A stretch of 64,000 nt of DNA from Macrosoma leucophasiata (Eukaryota; Arthropoda; Insecta; Lepidoptera; Hedylidae). The translations under genes were made by a program, and so were the position numbers. The stretch covers positions 11,116,001 through 11,180,000 of the forward strand of contig JAWQUS010000026.1 in NCBI GenBank assembly GCA_036365455.1, written 5' to 3'. The notes beneath the pieces were generated by a model. It was not told where the DNA came from. It saw only the letters and a list, made by a program, of their open reading frames with translations, and did not search any database. Below, one piece after another: positions 21,691-32,147 of this stretch. Position 1 is the stretch's first letter; every line of letters begins with the position of its first letter.

Positions 21691-23500
21691 GCTTAATAAT
21701 ATAGTAAGTAATATCAATCTTGCATTATTTTTGCGACAGAAAATTAATTTGTTAGCTTTATTAAACACTATAAGCCTACCAATAAATTGTCGCTGCTAGC
21801 GCATTTTTATGTTTCATAACAATTCACTATGTAGGTATTTATAGATATTTAATTTTAGTTATTGTAATTAAATCTTATATGAAGCATTTATTTTTGAATC
21901 TATAAATAATCACCAAAGAACGCCTTAATATCTTTAACGTGGTACAGATATAACTAATAATACTAATCCTCTTTCAAGGAAATTGTTTAAAGTGTTATTA
22001 AAGTACATTTTGTTTATATTATTTTGATTAAATTATTGAAAACAATTTTGCCGCTGTACCAAGTCTTGAGTTTATTGTATAACCTTTCACCAAAAAGCTG
22101 TCAAGCTTTGGATTGATAAGCAAATTTATATAATTATAATAGTTGTACGTGTAAATAAAAATATAACTACACTGATATACATACTTACAAGAAAAGCGTT
22201 TGTTCTAAAGTAGATATTGTGCTTAAAGAGCCGGCACTTGAATATTTCTTAAGATCAATCCTAAATTATTAGGAATTCATCATTTTGTACTTATATTGTA
22301 CTTATTATTATTTTGTAAAGGAATTGGAAGATTTCATCAAAAGAAATAATACACTTTTTTCAATTTGATATTTATATCATTATTTTTTTTGGCCATTTTA
22401 GTATTTCCGTTTTTTTACTTGTTAGTCGAATCATTAGGCAAAGTAAAGTTAGGCAATAATGAATTGTATAATTATTAGTAAAAAATGAATATTAAGAAAA
22501 TGTAATATTTAATGTTCTGTCCTGTTACGTAAGTACACATGTTACTATAATTCACTTAGTTTTATGGCACCTCAGCGGTTTCATTATGTTTAACTGGGTA
22601 TGATAGTTGACCAACATAAGTACTTAGGTAAAAAATAATTCACTTTCGTGAGTCTCCATTAGGGATGCAAAAAATTAAAAAGTTTTTTCGATTTCAATTA
22701 TTTCTCAAAGAAAACTTAGCGCCTATTTGAAATTCCACATTAAAACTTTGTCGAAGAACATACAGATAAATAATGAAGTCTCTAAAGAAATAAGTCAGGA
22801 CAGAACATGTGCGTGTGCCTGCGCGCTCACGCTTTCAATTGTGTATTAAGTGTGTTTGCGTGTAAGTGTGCGTCCGTGTCTGTTTGGGAGTAGGTTCGCG
22901 CGGGTAATTGTGTGTGTGTAAGGATGCGTGCGCGCATGTATGTGATAGTGTATTCTCATAATTTAACACATGAAACAATTTACTGCTGCCTTGGAAGACG
23001 TGTTCAAACTTTTGGAATTGAAAAGGTCTGTGCATCAACGTTAATCAGATTTTTATTTTAACCTAACTAACTACCTGCCCACCACTTTGTACCTAGTTCA
23101 CTTAAGGATTAGAGCTTATTCCTTTGTTTTAAAATAAGTAGATGTTAAGTCGTCATGCTTCAATAAATCACATATCGCATAGTATATTGCAACATAAATA
23201 CATTTTCATTCATTGAAATCATAATTAAGTAAACGGTCTAGTCACTGCGGTACCTAATACTTAAGAAAAACCCTAATATAATAAGAATAATAATATATGA
23301 AAGTACTTACAGTACTCCTCGGTACGGCACGCATAGTGAAGAGGTTCCTGTCTATGTGTACCTAACCACCGGCAGTTTGGACCCTGCTCCCGCTGCCGGC
23401 GGCACACTATTTACTATTTTTTTATATATATTTGTTGGTTTTTTTATACATATATATATGTAAAAAAATAGTTAATAAGTCTCATGAATAAATAAGTGGA
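21691..23500. other. unassigned; GT-rich patch at 22805-22950
   Basis: Mostly A+T-rich with no gene. 22805-22950 is a degenerate (gtgt)n stretch of low complexity. Confidence 0.5.
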
Positions 23501-23854
23501 ATAATAATAAATAATAATGGCAACCCATTATACATTCCACTGCTGGGCACGAGTCTCTCCCCTTTTTGGGGGGAGGCCTGGAGCGTACTCCACCATGCTG
23601 CTCCAATGCGGATTGGTGGAGGTGGGTGGGTTAGTGGTCAACCCGCTGTTGGATGTTTTCAAACCTTATGGGCATAAGGCCTCCGACAAGGTTTAACGAC
23701 TGCTATCTATCGATAGCAACCGAGACCGACGGCTTAACGTGCCATCCGAAGCACGGAAACACGCATTTAATTTGCTACTAGCGGTCACCCATCACACTAC
23801 CCGACCGCGCTCGTAGTGCTTAACCGAGTAGATCGCCTATGATCTACGCCAGCC
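23501..23854 (-). mobile_element. 5S rRNA-derived SINE, copy 3
   Basis: Minus-strand copy; plus strand opens with (aat)n and caacccattatac and ends gatctacgccagcc. The C box (agcggtcacccatcac on plus) is intact. The first ~20 bases of the head are missing and there is a small internal duplication (ttatgggcataaggcc). Confidence 0.9.
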
Positions 23855-24635
23855 TTCGTTCGTTCGCAACATTATAATAGATGTCCGTAATTGAAATAAA
23901 CAATAAAATTAAATGTGTCACGTTTCTCGATTATTTTAAAATATTGACATAAAGGGTTATTCCCAAAATCTCCAAAAAAATCCCCATCAATGGAGATTAT
24001 TGGCCTTTTTGTCCACAAATCGCCATTACTTTTGGGTAACGTTAAGTATAATTTTTCCTATGTTTACATTCCTATTTTCAATACGTTAGTTTTGAATCTA
24101 AATACTATTTATAATTCAATGTGACTATGTAAATATTTCATCTCATTTAGGTAAAGTTAATACTCAAATTCATTTTAATGAAGTTATTTGTAGCTAGGCT
24201 TAAGTGACATAAATTCTAGAATTGTAAATCTATTATAGGCAATGTTTCCAGCTATAATATCTAAGTATAAAAAATAGTATTATAGATGTTGCTAATTGTA
24301 AAATCTGTAAATCCTTATAAACGTTGAATAACGTGAAACTATAATTTTATATGTATAACTATATACCTAATAATACGGCCTTCTATTTAAATAGAATAAA
24401 AAGTACATGTAAAAATATTAGTCACGGTTTCTTATTAGAAAAAAAAAACACTATTTATCTAAAATGTAAGCTATTTGTACTTCACGCTGTTTCGTATGTT
24501 ATTTATTAGTTCTATTTATTTAGGGTCTTGCCATAAGAAAATCTATAATACTGTGAATGCACTGTTAGTGGAAAACTACGTAATAAAATGTTTCTTTCAT
24601 AGTTTACTTGTTTTAATTTAATTTCATTTTTGTGC
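23855..24635. other. unassigned A+T-rich sequence
   Basis: No feature recognised. Confidence 0.5.
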
Positions 24636-24804
24636 GTTTTTTTATGTAATGGAAGTGGCAGACAAGCATGCAGTTCACATTGATGTAAAGTGATGACTGC
24701 TGCCTATAGACACCCACACAAAGACCTACAAGTAAATTAGATAATGCGGTGGTGCCTACGCCCACGAGCTCCGTCACTGGGGCTCTAGCACCAGTAAAAA
24801 AAAG
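24636..24804 (+). repeat. 280-bp dispersed repeat, internally deleted copy
   Basis: Begins tttatgtaatggaagtggca, keeps tgatgactgctgcctataga, then jumps from the acctaca block to attagataatgcggtggtgc and ends ctctagcaccagtaaaaa. Confidence 0.75.
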
Positions 24805-26168
24805 GAGGAACGCTTTTCTATCAATGGGGGTGATAATCTAAAAAGCGATAGAAACAGTAGCAGAGATTTTCAAAATAAACTCTTATCACATCTTTCCCTT
24901 CCTCATACACTCCGATGATCTGAGAGATGGTAAGCGAATACTGTCGCCTATAAACATCTACACAAAAACCAGAGATCAATGTAGATTGTGTATGCCACTT
25001 TGGAGGTCTGAGTTATACTTCTCAGCCAGAAATGACAGAGGTCTTAACCGAGACTGTTTAAAGCTCTTCAAAGCATCATGGCAAGTTACTATCCATTGAC
25101 TTGGACAGGAAAAAAATTAAAGAAGCTACGAGGTAAAACAGATTAAAAATATTATCTAGGGGCTTTAAAAACATTGTTGGTATTTTGAATGTTTTCAAAT
25201 CACCGAAATAAAATGGTCTTTCCCACCAAAAGTAGCACTCCACACAAAATTTCAATTTCAAACTTTTTATTTCGGTGAATTAAAAATATTTTAAATACCA
25301 GGCAATAATGTTCTTGAGGTTTCCTAAATAATATTTCAAGGTTGTTTTATATTGAACCTTTTTTATTGTACAAATCTTGTCATGTTTGTTTAAGCGCTGG
25401 ACGTCTGCAGTATAGTAGTCTTACTGCTCACGAACGATTTGCTTTTCCTCATACATATTTGAGAATATGCGGGTAATGTCGTGCTAACGATCGCACTGTG
25501 CCGCTTCAAATGTATGCAAAAAAGCCATCCGTCTGATCGTAGTGCGACAGCCGCATAGCTCCAGCACAGTCTACAGTGTCTACAATATAACACGTCTAAT
25601 TTGAAAGTGGCCTTAGGATGAAATTCATAGACTGCACCAGACCTTAATTTATAATAATAATCCAAGTTTAAATACTAATTTTGTTTCATATTCATGTCTA
25701 AATATAGAAGGTTTTAATGGCTTCAAGAGGTATCTCTTTAAGCCCGTGAATCAAGGTTTTTTTCAGATTAAAATATTGACACGAGAGGTTTTATTACTTA
25801 TTCTCTGACAAGAATGAGACGATTGTGAAAAGAAACAAGAGTTGGAGTTTTGACTATCATTCAAAGTAAAGCCTCAGAAACTCGCACCTTGGAATAAGGC
25901 GAAAGTGAGGTGTTTGTGTCTTCCTGCCTGTGGGCATAATCTGTAACTCGGTGGCTGTTCAATCGTAAGCCACTATGAGGCAGTTATATTGTACAGCAAT
26001 GTACAGGAAAGTGGCTTTTGAAACGAATCAATCGAGATCCACAATACCTACGCCTTCTGGACGTTTCACTATTTTTTTTCATTCCCCGCTCACGCTAATT
26101 CACATACACACACCTTCCTGGACTAATGAGCTACAATACTTTAATATTCTAAAGAGGAAAACATATAG
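24805..26168. other. unassigned; repeat-like block at 25395-25640
   Basis: 25395-25640 (gatcgcactgtgccgcttca, gccatccgtctgatcg) resembles a widespread moth repeat but no second copy is in the window. The rest is unassigned. Confidence 0.35.
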
Positions 26169-26224
26169 GGCCTCTCCCCTCTTGGATCCTGTGTCAGGCC
26201 TCTCCCCTCTTGGATCCTGTGTCA
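26169..26224 (+). repeat. perfect 28-bp tandem duplication
   Basis: The unit starting ggcctctcccctcttggatc occurs twice head to tail with no difference (26169-26196, 26197-26224). Confidence 0.95.
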
Positions 26225-26667
26225 TACAGACGTGTGTTTGAGCGCAAATAAAGTTTATTTCTAATTTTAAATTAAATTAGAGCAAATTTAATACCAAGGA
26301 CATAATAGGAGCACATCAGTTGCGAGGAGGTTTATCATAACAGTGACGTAATCTGGACGCATCATCCGTACGGCCGTGCAACAAATCGTCATCGATCGTG
26401 GAAGTGGATCATACACAACGGACTGTGTGAGTGCAACATAAAAGGTCAGCTAACCTCTAATGAGTGAAAAAGTTGAAGAGACGTACCAGTAACCAATCAG
26501 TATAAGTGAGGTCCTGTTAAACTGGACGGATAGAAGTTTTGTGTGAAATCGTCGATCGGTGACCAGAATTCAAGACCCCTGTATACGACTGCAAAAAAGT
26601 AAGCATTTCATTGCGAATATCATAGTACTCCCTGCAGTTTATTGTGTCCTGGTACCCAATTATCATA

Positions 26668-27603
26668 ATGTCGCTAAGGAGATCCCCCCCCGCCACCGCC
26701 CGCGCCCCTGCTAAGCAAGACACACCAAAGATCGCAGCGAATTTACAAGTTTCTACTGGCGCTGACTTGGCTGACTCGGATACCGCCTCAGACCGCGGTA
26801 ATGACTCTGGAAGACTTAATACGACGCGCACTACTAAACGAAAACGCGAAAACGAAGACCTTGCCGAAATTAGGATAGAAATGAGGTCGCTTTTTACCTC
26901 TTTATCAGGCGTAATTGAACAGCGCTGTAATGAAATTAAAAACCAACACACTGAGACTCAAAACAGTTTGCAGTACATGTCTGACCAATGCGACCAACTA
27001 ATGCTAAGAATAAAGAAAATGGAAGAGGAAAAGATCAAGGACAAAAAAACCATCGCTATCTTAGAAGATAAACTTGAAACAATGGAGCGAAAACATAGAT
27101 CTACTGGTCTGGAAATACGAAATGTCCCGAAGATATGCAGTAATATGAATTCCTCGGAAACAAAATCAGATCTTTGCAAGATGGTGGTCACTCTGGCAAG
27201 CTCAGTGCAGGTTAAATTGCAGGATAGTGATATAAAAGACATTTATAGAATCCAAAATAGTAAAGACAACATAAAACCTATTATTATTGAACTGGGAACT
27301 GTATTAAAAAAAGAAGATTTACTACAAGCTACAAGAAAATTCAATAAAACCCAATCGAAAGATGGTAAATTAAACTCTGAGCACTTGGGTATCGAAGGTC
27401 CGAGACGGCCTGTATACATTTCTGAATCCCTTACTTACAAAACACAGAAACTGTTTTACCAGGCACGTATGTTTGCCAAGGACCACGGCTACCAATATTG
27501 CTGGACATCAAAGGGGCTAATTTACCTTCGACAAACGGAGAACCAACCTCTTATACGAATTAGTAGTGAAGAAGAGCTCCTGAAATTAAAGAAAAAAGAG
27601 TGA
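26668..27603 (+). CDS. LINE ORF1: coiled coil plus FP-like C-terminal domain
   Basis: 311 codons from ATG at 26668 (the frame is open a little further up, but this is the first ATG) to TGA at 27601. A basic, Ser/Thr/Pro-rich N-terminus is followed by a long helical region (about residues 70-150; RIKKMEEEKIKDKKTIAI, LEDKLETMERKHR), likely a coiled coil for trimer formation. The rest begins TGLEIRNVPKIC and contains DIKDIYRIQN, PIIIELGTV, LGIEGPRRPVYISESL and KGLIYLRQ. It reads like the domain family that LINE ORF1 proteins of insects share with the baculovirus few-polyhedra protein (family-level recognition). Expected role: RNA binding and RNP assembly. Its stop is followed by CTA, see the extension entry. 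Confidence 0.85.
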   Translation: MSLRRSPPATARAPAKQDTPKIAANLQVSTGADLADSDTASDRGNDSGRLNTTRTTKRKRENEDLAEIRIEMRSLFTSLSGVIEQRCNEIKNQHTETQNSLQYMSDQCDQLMLRIKKMEEEKIKDKKTIAILEDKLETMERKHRSTGLEIRNVPKICSNMNSSETKSDLCKMVVTLASSVQVKLQDSDIKDIYRIQNSKDNIKPIIIELGTVLKKEDLLQATRKFNKTQSKDGKLNSEHLGIEGPRRPVYISESLTYKTQKLFYQARMFAKDHGYQYCWTSKGLIYLRQTENQPLIRISSEEELLKLKKKE

Positions 27604-28293
27604 CTATTAAATTGTGAAAATTACTTAACTCATGTGCACGTCAAGCAATGTGTTAGTGTAAAATTCAGTAACTTGATAATGATTGTAAGTTACTTTTATA
27701 TTATCATGTACCTAACTACACCAATACACAAATTAATACATTTATCTTATAAACAAACAAAACATCTACATAATTATTCATATTTTGACTTTGATATGGC
27801 CATACAACATATTATTACATGTATTCCAAAAAAAGAAATAAATAACAGGCTATACTTAAACTACACTGCGCATATCAAAAACCTCTTTGTAGTAATAACG
27901 CCTTACCTTTCCTCAGATTTTAACCTTATACTTTATTATGTATACTCAAATACCGTAGATATAATGACTAAGCAGGTATATGAAACTATGTTTAAACAAA
28001 CTAAAGGCCAAAATACAATTTTATTTACACTCAATTCTAATATGAATGTGTGCTACCATACTTTATGTTTGTGTTATATTGCTCAGTTTCTAGAACGATA
28101 CAACTTTAAAGGTATTTTAACCACAAATATTGTTTACACATATTTGATATACACCTTGCTCTTTTGTGTTCCTACAGGCACATACATATACAATCAGCAA
28201 AAATCAAGACGTATACACATTCTTAAATGGAATTCCTCAGAATACATTTACATAGACATTTATTTAAATTTTCTACGGAACTCTCTAATATAA
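27604..28293 (+). CDS. unrecognised 229-codon in-frame extension after ORF1 UGA
   Basis: From the codon after ORF1's TGA the same frame stays open for 229 codons to TAA at 28291, in A+T-rich DNA where a random frame should meet a stop within a dozen or so codons. The first ATG is only at about 27678, so either internal initiation or readthrough of TGA would be needed. The stop context is TGA CTA, the motif tied to efficient readthrough. The predicted protein is rich in Tyr, Ile and Leu with hydrophobic stretches (IVSYFYIIMYL; FVVITPYLSSDFNLILYYVY; IVYTYLIYTLLFCVPTG). I do not recognise a domain. It overlaps ORF2 by 67 nt in another frame. It could also be a relic of an older fusion, but no inactivating lesion is seen. 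Confidence 0.55.
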   Translation, partial: LLNCENYLTHVHVKQCVSVKFSNLIMIVSYFYIIMYLTTPIHKLIHLSYKQTKHLHNYSYFDFDMAIQHIITCIPKKEINNRLYLNYTAHIKNLFVVITPYLSSDFNLILYYVYSNTVDIMTKQVYETMFKQTKGQNTILFTLNSNMNVCYHTLCLCYIAQFLERYNFKGILTTNIVYTYLIYTLLFCVPTGTYIYNQQKSRRIHILKWNSSEYIYIDIYLNFLRNSLI

Positions 28294-31223
28294 ATAGTAT
28301 TTTAAAAAGTCTAGATAATTTTGCAATTACACAAACATTTTTGTGTGAACCAGAGAATTGTAAAAATAACCTGGATGTTCCTGATTTATATGTCAAAATT
28401 TTACAACACAATATTAGAAGTATTGGTAAAAACTTTGACTCATTAAGTGTACTTTTATCTCAATTACAAATCCATTGTGATGTTATTGCCCTTTCAGAGT
28501 GTTGGTTGTCATGTATTAAACAAATCCCAAACTTACAAGGATACACACCACATTATACAACTAATAATTTCAATCAAAACGATGGAGTTGTGATATATAC
28601 AAAAAAAACAATTAACTTTCTTGTGGAAGAGCCGGTATTATTGGAAGCAAACTGTTTATTGGCAAGATATGGTAATGATTTAGTAATATTGGCAATATAT
28701 AGACCTCCAAGTTTCAATAATATTGAGACTTTTCTAAACTCACTACACACATTACTTTCTAGTCTAAAATCTTACAAAAATATTGTCATTATTGGTGACA
28801 TAAATGTAAACATCAATGATTTATCGAATGATGCCATAAAATATTTAAACATGTTGGGTCTCCACGGTCTTATACCAGCATACTATGAAGGGACTAGGGA
28901 AAATAATTGCCTTGATCACACAATAGTCAAAACTAAATTAAACTCTATTACTTTTGTATTGCAAAACTATACCACTGATCATTATCCTGTTCTATTTTGT
29001 ATTAACACAAAATTGAGAAAGCATCATCATGTCTCGAAGTCGCTTATTAAATTGAATTATACTAAAATATATGAAGATAGTAAAAATATTGATTTCCAAG
29101 ACATTTTGAGCAGCAATGACGTAAATTGGGCCACAAATTCCTTGATTGAGCGTATTCAAAATTTAATGCTAAATAATTCAATTAAATTACGAATCCCTAG
29201 AAGCAGAATTACTTTTAAACCGTGGATTACACCTGGGCTTCTAAGGTGTATCCGTAATCGTGATCGTATGCACACTAAATCCAAACGTGATCCTAATAAC
29301 AAAATATTAAATGTGACATATAAGCGGTACAGGAATTTCTGTAATAACATTCTTAAAAAGTGTAAAAGAGAATACGAAAAAAACAAAATTAAAGATGCAA
29401 AAGGCAACAATAAAAAACTATGGGAATCCATTAAAGATGTCACTAATATGAATTGTCCTAGAAATCCACCAGTTGAGTTATTAGAAATCTGCCCCTCACC
29501 CTTTGAATCATTAAATATTATAAATGACTATTTTGCTAACATAGGAGCTGAGCTGGCAGAAAAAATTCAAAGCCAAATACAAGCGGCACCACAGTTCTCT
29601 GATTTAGCAAGAGGCTCAGTCAATTCTTTCGTTCTATCTGATGTTGATTATTCTGAAGTAGAAAATACCATACTGAACTTAAAAAATAAGCATTCGGTGG
29701 GCTGGGATGGAATTAGTATTATTATTCTAAAAACCATAAATAAAGTTATATTACCACCTCTTACATACATTATCAATAAATGCTTTGAACAAGGCATTTT
29801 CCCGGATGCACTTAAGAGGTCCATTGTAATACCAGTATATAAAGGAGGGCCGAGAAATTGTACCAATAATTATCGCCCAATATCAATACTTCCAAATATA
29901 TCAAAAATTTTTGAAAAGGTAATTAATAAAAGACTAACAAAGTACCTCGAAACTAAACAGCTATTGTCTAAGGCACAGTTTGGCTTTAGAAGGAGTAAAT
30001 CGGCAGAAGATGCTATTAATTGCTATATAAACTTCATCGTAAAAAAAATTGATCAAAAATTTAAATGTATAACCATTTTCATGGACCTGACAAAAGCGTT
30101 CGATACGATTTCAACTAAAAAGCTCATAGAACATCTACAAACCTTAGGAATTAGAGGCGCACAATTAAATATTTTTCAAGACTATCTAACCAGGCGTACA
30201 CAATGCGTTAAGATTAACGACTATATAAGTTCTGAACGCCCAATTGCACATGGTGTGCCTCAGGGTAGCATTCTTGGCCCTAGCTTATTTTTATGTAGTA
30301 TTAATGAGCTATGTGAGCTTTCTCTATGCAACGGCAAAACTATAGCATACGCCGATGATACCACTTTGACATTTTATGGAGATACCTGGGAGGGAGTTCT
30401 TAAAACTGCACAAGAAAACTTTAGTAAGGTATGTGTTTGGTTAGCCAACAATTCTCTGACTCTTAATGCCAATAAAACTAAGTTTATAGCCTTTTCTATT
30501 CGAAATCAAGAAAATAATATTCATGAAAATATAAAACTTAATGCTCATACTTGTAAAATGTCAAAAAGTAATTGCACTTGTCCAAGTATTGAACAAGCCA
30601 GTTCTATAAAATATTTAGGAGTAGTAATCGATCAAAATTTAGCATTTAATGAACACATAAATAACTTATCCAAAAGAATAAGGAAACTGACATATATATT
30701 TAAGCAATTAAGACCTGTAGTCGATAACAAATTGATTAAAACTGTGTATCAATCACTATGCCAGTCGGTATTATCATATGGTATTGAAGCTTGGGGGGGA
30801 AGCTCAAAAGGATTGATTATGAAAATTGAACGGGCCCAAAGGTTAATTTTAAAAATCTGTTTCTCAAAGCCTAGATTATACTCTACTACTAGTTTATATA
30901 AAGAAGCTGAAGTGCTAACAGTTAGACAATTATTTGTTGCAGCAGTCATTCTAAGAAAGCACTCCGAAACGAAATTCAATGAAAACACAAAAAAAACTAT
31001 CCTCACTAGCAGACGCCACTATAATATATGTAATATTATGTACACAAATACGGCTTTTGCACGTAAATTTTATTACTACCAGAGTGGAAAACTTTATAAT
31101 ATCGCAAACAGATTGCATTCAATATACCCTATGACTAAAAGGAAATGTAAGAAAACAATTTGTGAATGGTTGCAAGCCTTAACTTATGATGAGACGGAAA
31201 ATTTAATAGGAAGTTCTTTGTAA
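28227..31223 (+). CDS. LINE ORF2: APE endonuclease and reverse transcriptase
   Basis: 998 codons from ATG at 28227, which directly follows an in-frame TAA (taaatg), to TAA at 31221. Endonuclease at about residues 55-260: QHNIRS, ALSECW, AIYRPPS, IIGDINVNI and TTDHYPV supply the catalytic Asn, Glu, Tyr, Asp/Asn and Asp-His. Reverse transcriptase at about 490-810: VGWDGI, NNYRPISILP, QFGFRRSKS, FMDLTKAFD (618-626), GVPQGSILGP (676-685) and YADD (708-711). A C-terminal region with AQRLILKICF follows; there is no RNase H domain. No frameshift or stop. It nicks target DNA and primes cDNA synthesis there. The closest family is CR1/L2/Daphne-like; the exact clade needs a tree. Confidence 0.93.
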   Translation: MEFLRIHLHRHLFKFSTELSNINSILKSLDNFAITQTFLCEPENCKNNLDVPDLYVKILQHNIRSIGKNFDSLSVLLSQLQIHCDVIALSECWLSCIKQIPNLQGYTPHYTTNNFNQNDGVVIYTKKTINFLVEEPVLLEANCLLARYGNDLVILAIYRPPSFNNIETFLNSLHTLLSSLKSYKNIVIIGDINVNINDLSNDAIKYLNMLGLHGLIPAYYEGTRENNCLDHTIVKTKLNSITFVLQNYTTDHYPVLFCINTKLRKHHHVSKSLIKLNYTKIYEDSKNIDFQDILSSNDVNWATNSLIERIQNLMLNNSIKLRIPRSRITFKPWITPGLLRCIRNRDRMHTKSKRDPNNKILNVTYKRYRNFCNNILKKCKREYEKNKIKDAKGNNKKLWESIKDVTNMNCPRNPPVELLEICPSPFESLNIINDYFANIGAELAEKIQSQIQAAPQFSDLARGSVNSFVLSDVDYSEVENTILNLKNKHSVGWDGISIIILKTINKVILPPLTYIINKCFEQGIFPDALKRSIVIPVYKGGPRNCTNNYRPISILPNISKIFEKVINKRLTKYLETKQLLSKAQFGFRRSKSAEDAINCYINFIVKKIDQKFKCITIFMDLTKAFDTISTKKLIEHLQTLGIRGAQLNIFQDYLTRRTQCVKINDYISSERPIAHGVPQGSILGPSLFLCSINELCELSLCNGKTIAYADDTTLTFYGDTWEGVLKTAQENFSKVCVWLANNSLTLNANKTKFIAFSIRNQENNIHENIKLNAHTCKMSKSNCTCPSIEQASSIKYLGVVIDQNLAFNEHINNLSKRIRKLTYIFKQLRPVVDNKLIKTVYQSLCQSVLSYGIEAWGGSSKGLIMKIERAQRLILKICFSKPRLYSTTSLYKEAEVLTVRQLFVAAVILRKHSETKFNENTKKTILTSRRHYNICNIMYTNTAFARKFYYYQSGKLYNIANRLHSIYPMTKRKCKKTICEWLQALTYDETENLIGSSL

Positions 31224-31640
31224 CTATAATGCAATCTTTCTTATAACTTATTTTTGCATTGCTATATTATTATTATTATATTAAGGGAGCCCAGGGCTAA
31301 AAGCGATCCCAAGATGTCTCACATCGTAGGGCTGGGCTTTCCTAAGCTTATGCTTGTGTCACAAGCTTTAAGAATTGGTACCGTATCCTTTGATATAAGT
31401 ATGGGATTATTATTATACATTAACTAGAATCCTGGGGCTAAGTCTGATCCCAAGATATGCTCGCACGTATCGTAGGGCCAGGTGTTTCTATTGTTTGCAC
31501 ACTTTACAACATCACCCATCTTATATACCCACAATATACCTACTTTCAAACAGGGAACCGAAAGACTGGGGCTTATACCGATCCCAAGATAATATATATC
31601 GTAGGGCCAGGCTTTAAGAGTTCCATGTGCCATAATTGAC
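31224..31640 (+). other. LINE 3' UTR with three structured repeats
   Basis: Three units, 31290-31336, 31431-31482 and 31566-31610, share GGCT-N5-NGAT-CCC-AA-GAT...ATC-GTA-GGG, flanked by a pairing outer stem that changes on both sides: CCCAG/CTGGG, CCTGG/CCAGG, CTGG/CCAG. The terminal stem also varies while keeping pairing. Sequence between units is not alike. Likely RNA elements recognised by ORF2 or ORF1 protein (inference). Confidence 0.8.
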
Positions 31641-31693
31641 ACACACATACACACATACTTTGACACACACACATACACACACATACACACACA

Positions 31694-31731
<38 letters not shown>

Positions 31732-31733
31732 TA
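31641..31733. repeat. (CA)n microsatellite in LINE 3' UTR
   Basis: Interrupted cacaca/cacata run. Long frames read through it on the minus strand are low-complexity artefacts. Confidence 0.95.
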
Positions 31734-31785
31734 CATATATTCTCATACTTTGAGATAATCTCACATGTTTTCTGTTTGTGTATAG

Positions 31786-31891
31786 GTACTATGAGGGAAC
31801 TTGCCGTTTAACCATCATGGATACCTAATGTAGGGATAATAAGTACTATGCAAATTTGCTTTTGGGCTGGCAAAGTGTTCCCTTATAGTAC
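31786..31891 (+). other. long three-segment hairpin in LINE 3' UTR
   Basis: GTACTAT/ATAGTAC (7 bp), GGGAAC/GTTCCC (6 bp) and TTGCC/GGCAA (5 bp) stack with short internal loops around a 63-nt apical region. Confidence 0.7.
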
Positions 31892-31964
31892 TTAGTTCTC
31901 TTTATTGCTCTCATGAGCTATTTCTTAAATTGTACTAGTAAATAAGTGGACAAAATCCTGAGGC

Positions 31965-32019
31965 GGAGACCAGGAGACTCATAGCACAGGGTTTACCTAG
32001 TTTGAGCGCTCCTGTCTCC
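31965..32019 (+). other. second hairpin near LINE 3' end
   Basis: GGAGAC and AGGAG pair with CTCCT and GTCTCC; one bulged C; apical loop about 32 nt. It lies about 110 nt before the terminal short-repeat tail. Confidence 0.75.
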
Positions 32020-32147
32020 ACAATACCCTAAGAAAAATGTTTAAAAAAATAATTTCAGTATAATTTTTAAAAATAAAATAAGTTTCATATGATGTAACCA
32101 TAAGAAAACATTGTGGAGAAAATAAATAAATTCTTATTCTTATTATT

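Larger units (their letters stand above)
26300..32147 (+). mobile_element. apparently complete CR1-group LINE with a third open frame
   Basis: About 5.8 kb: 5' UTR (about 26300-26667), ORF1 (26668-27603), a stop-free in-frame extension (27604-28293), ORF2 (28227-31223) and a structured 3' UTR ending in ttcttattcttatt repeats (about 32125-32147). Both main ORFs are unbroken with all endonuclease and RT motifs, so the copy may be recent and able to move. CR1-group elements copy by target-primed reverse transcription and end in short repeats instead of poly(A). The 5' boundary is a guess: I see no sharp junction between 26225 and 26350. Confidence 0.85.

Noticed and set aside
31424..31764. Overlapping minus-strand frames rich in Cys and Val
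   Set aside because: They are translations of the CA/GT microsatellite and repeat DNA.
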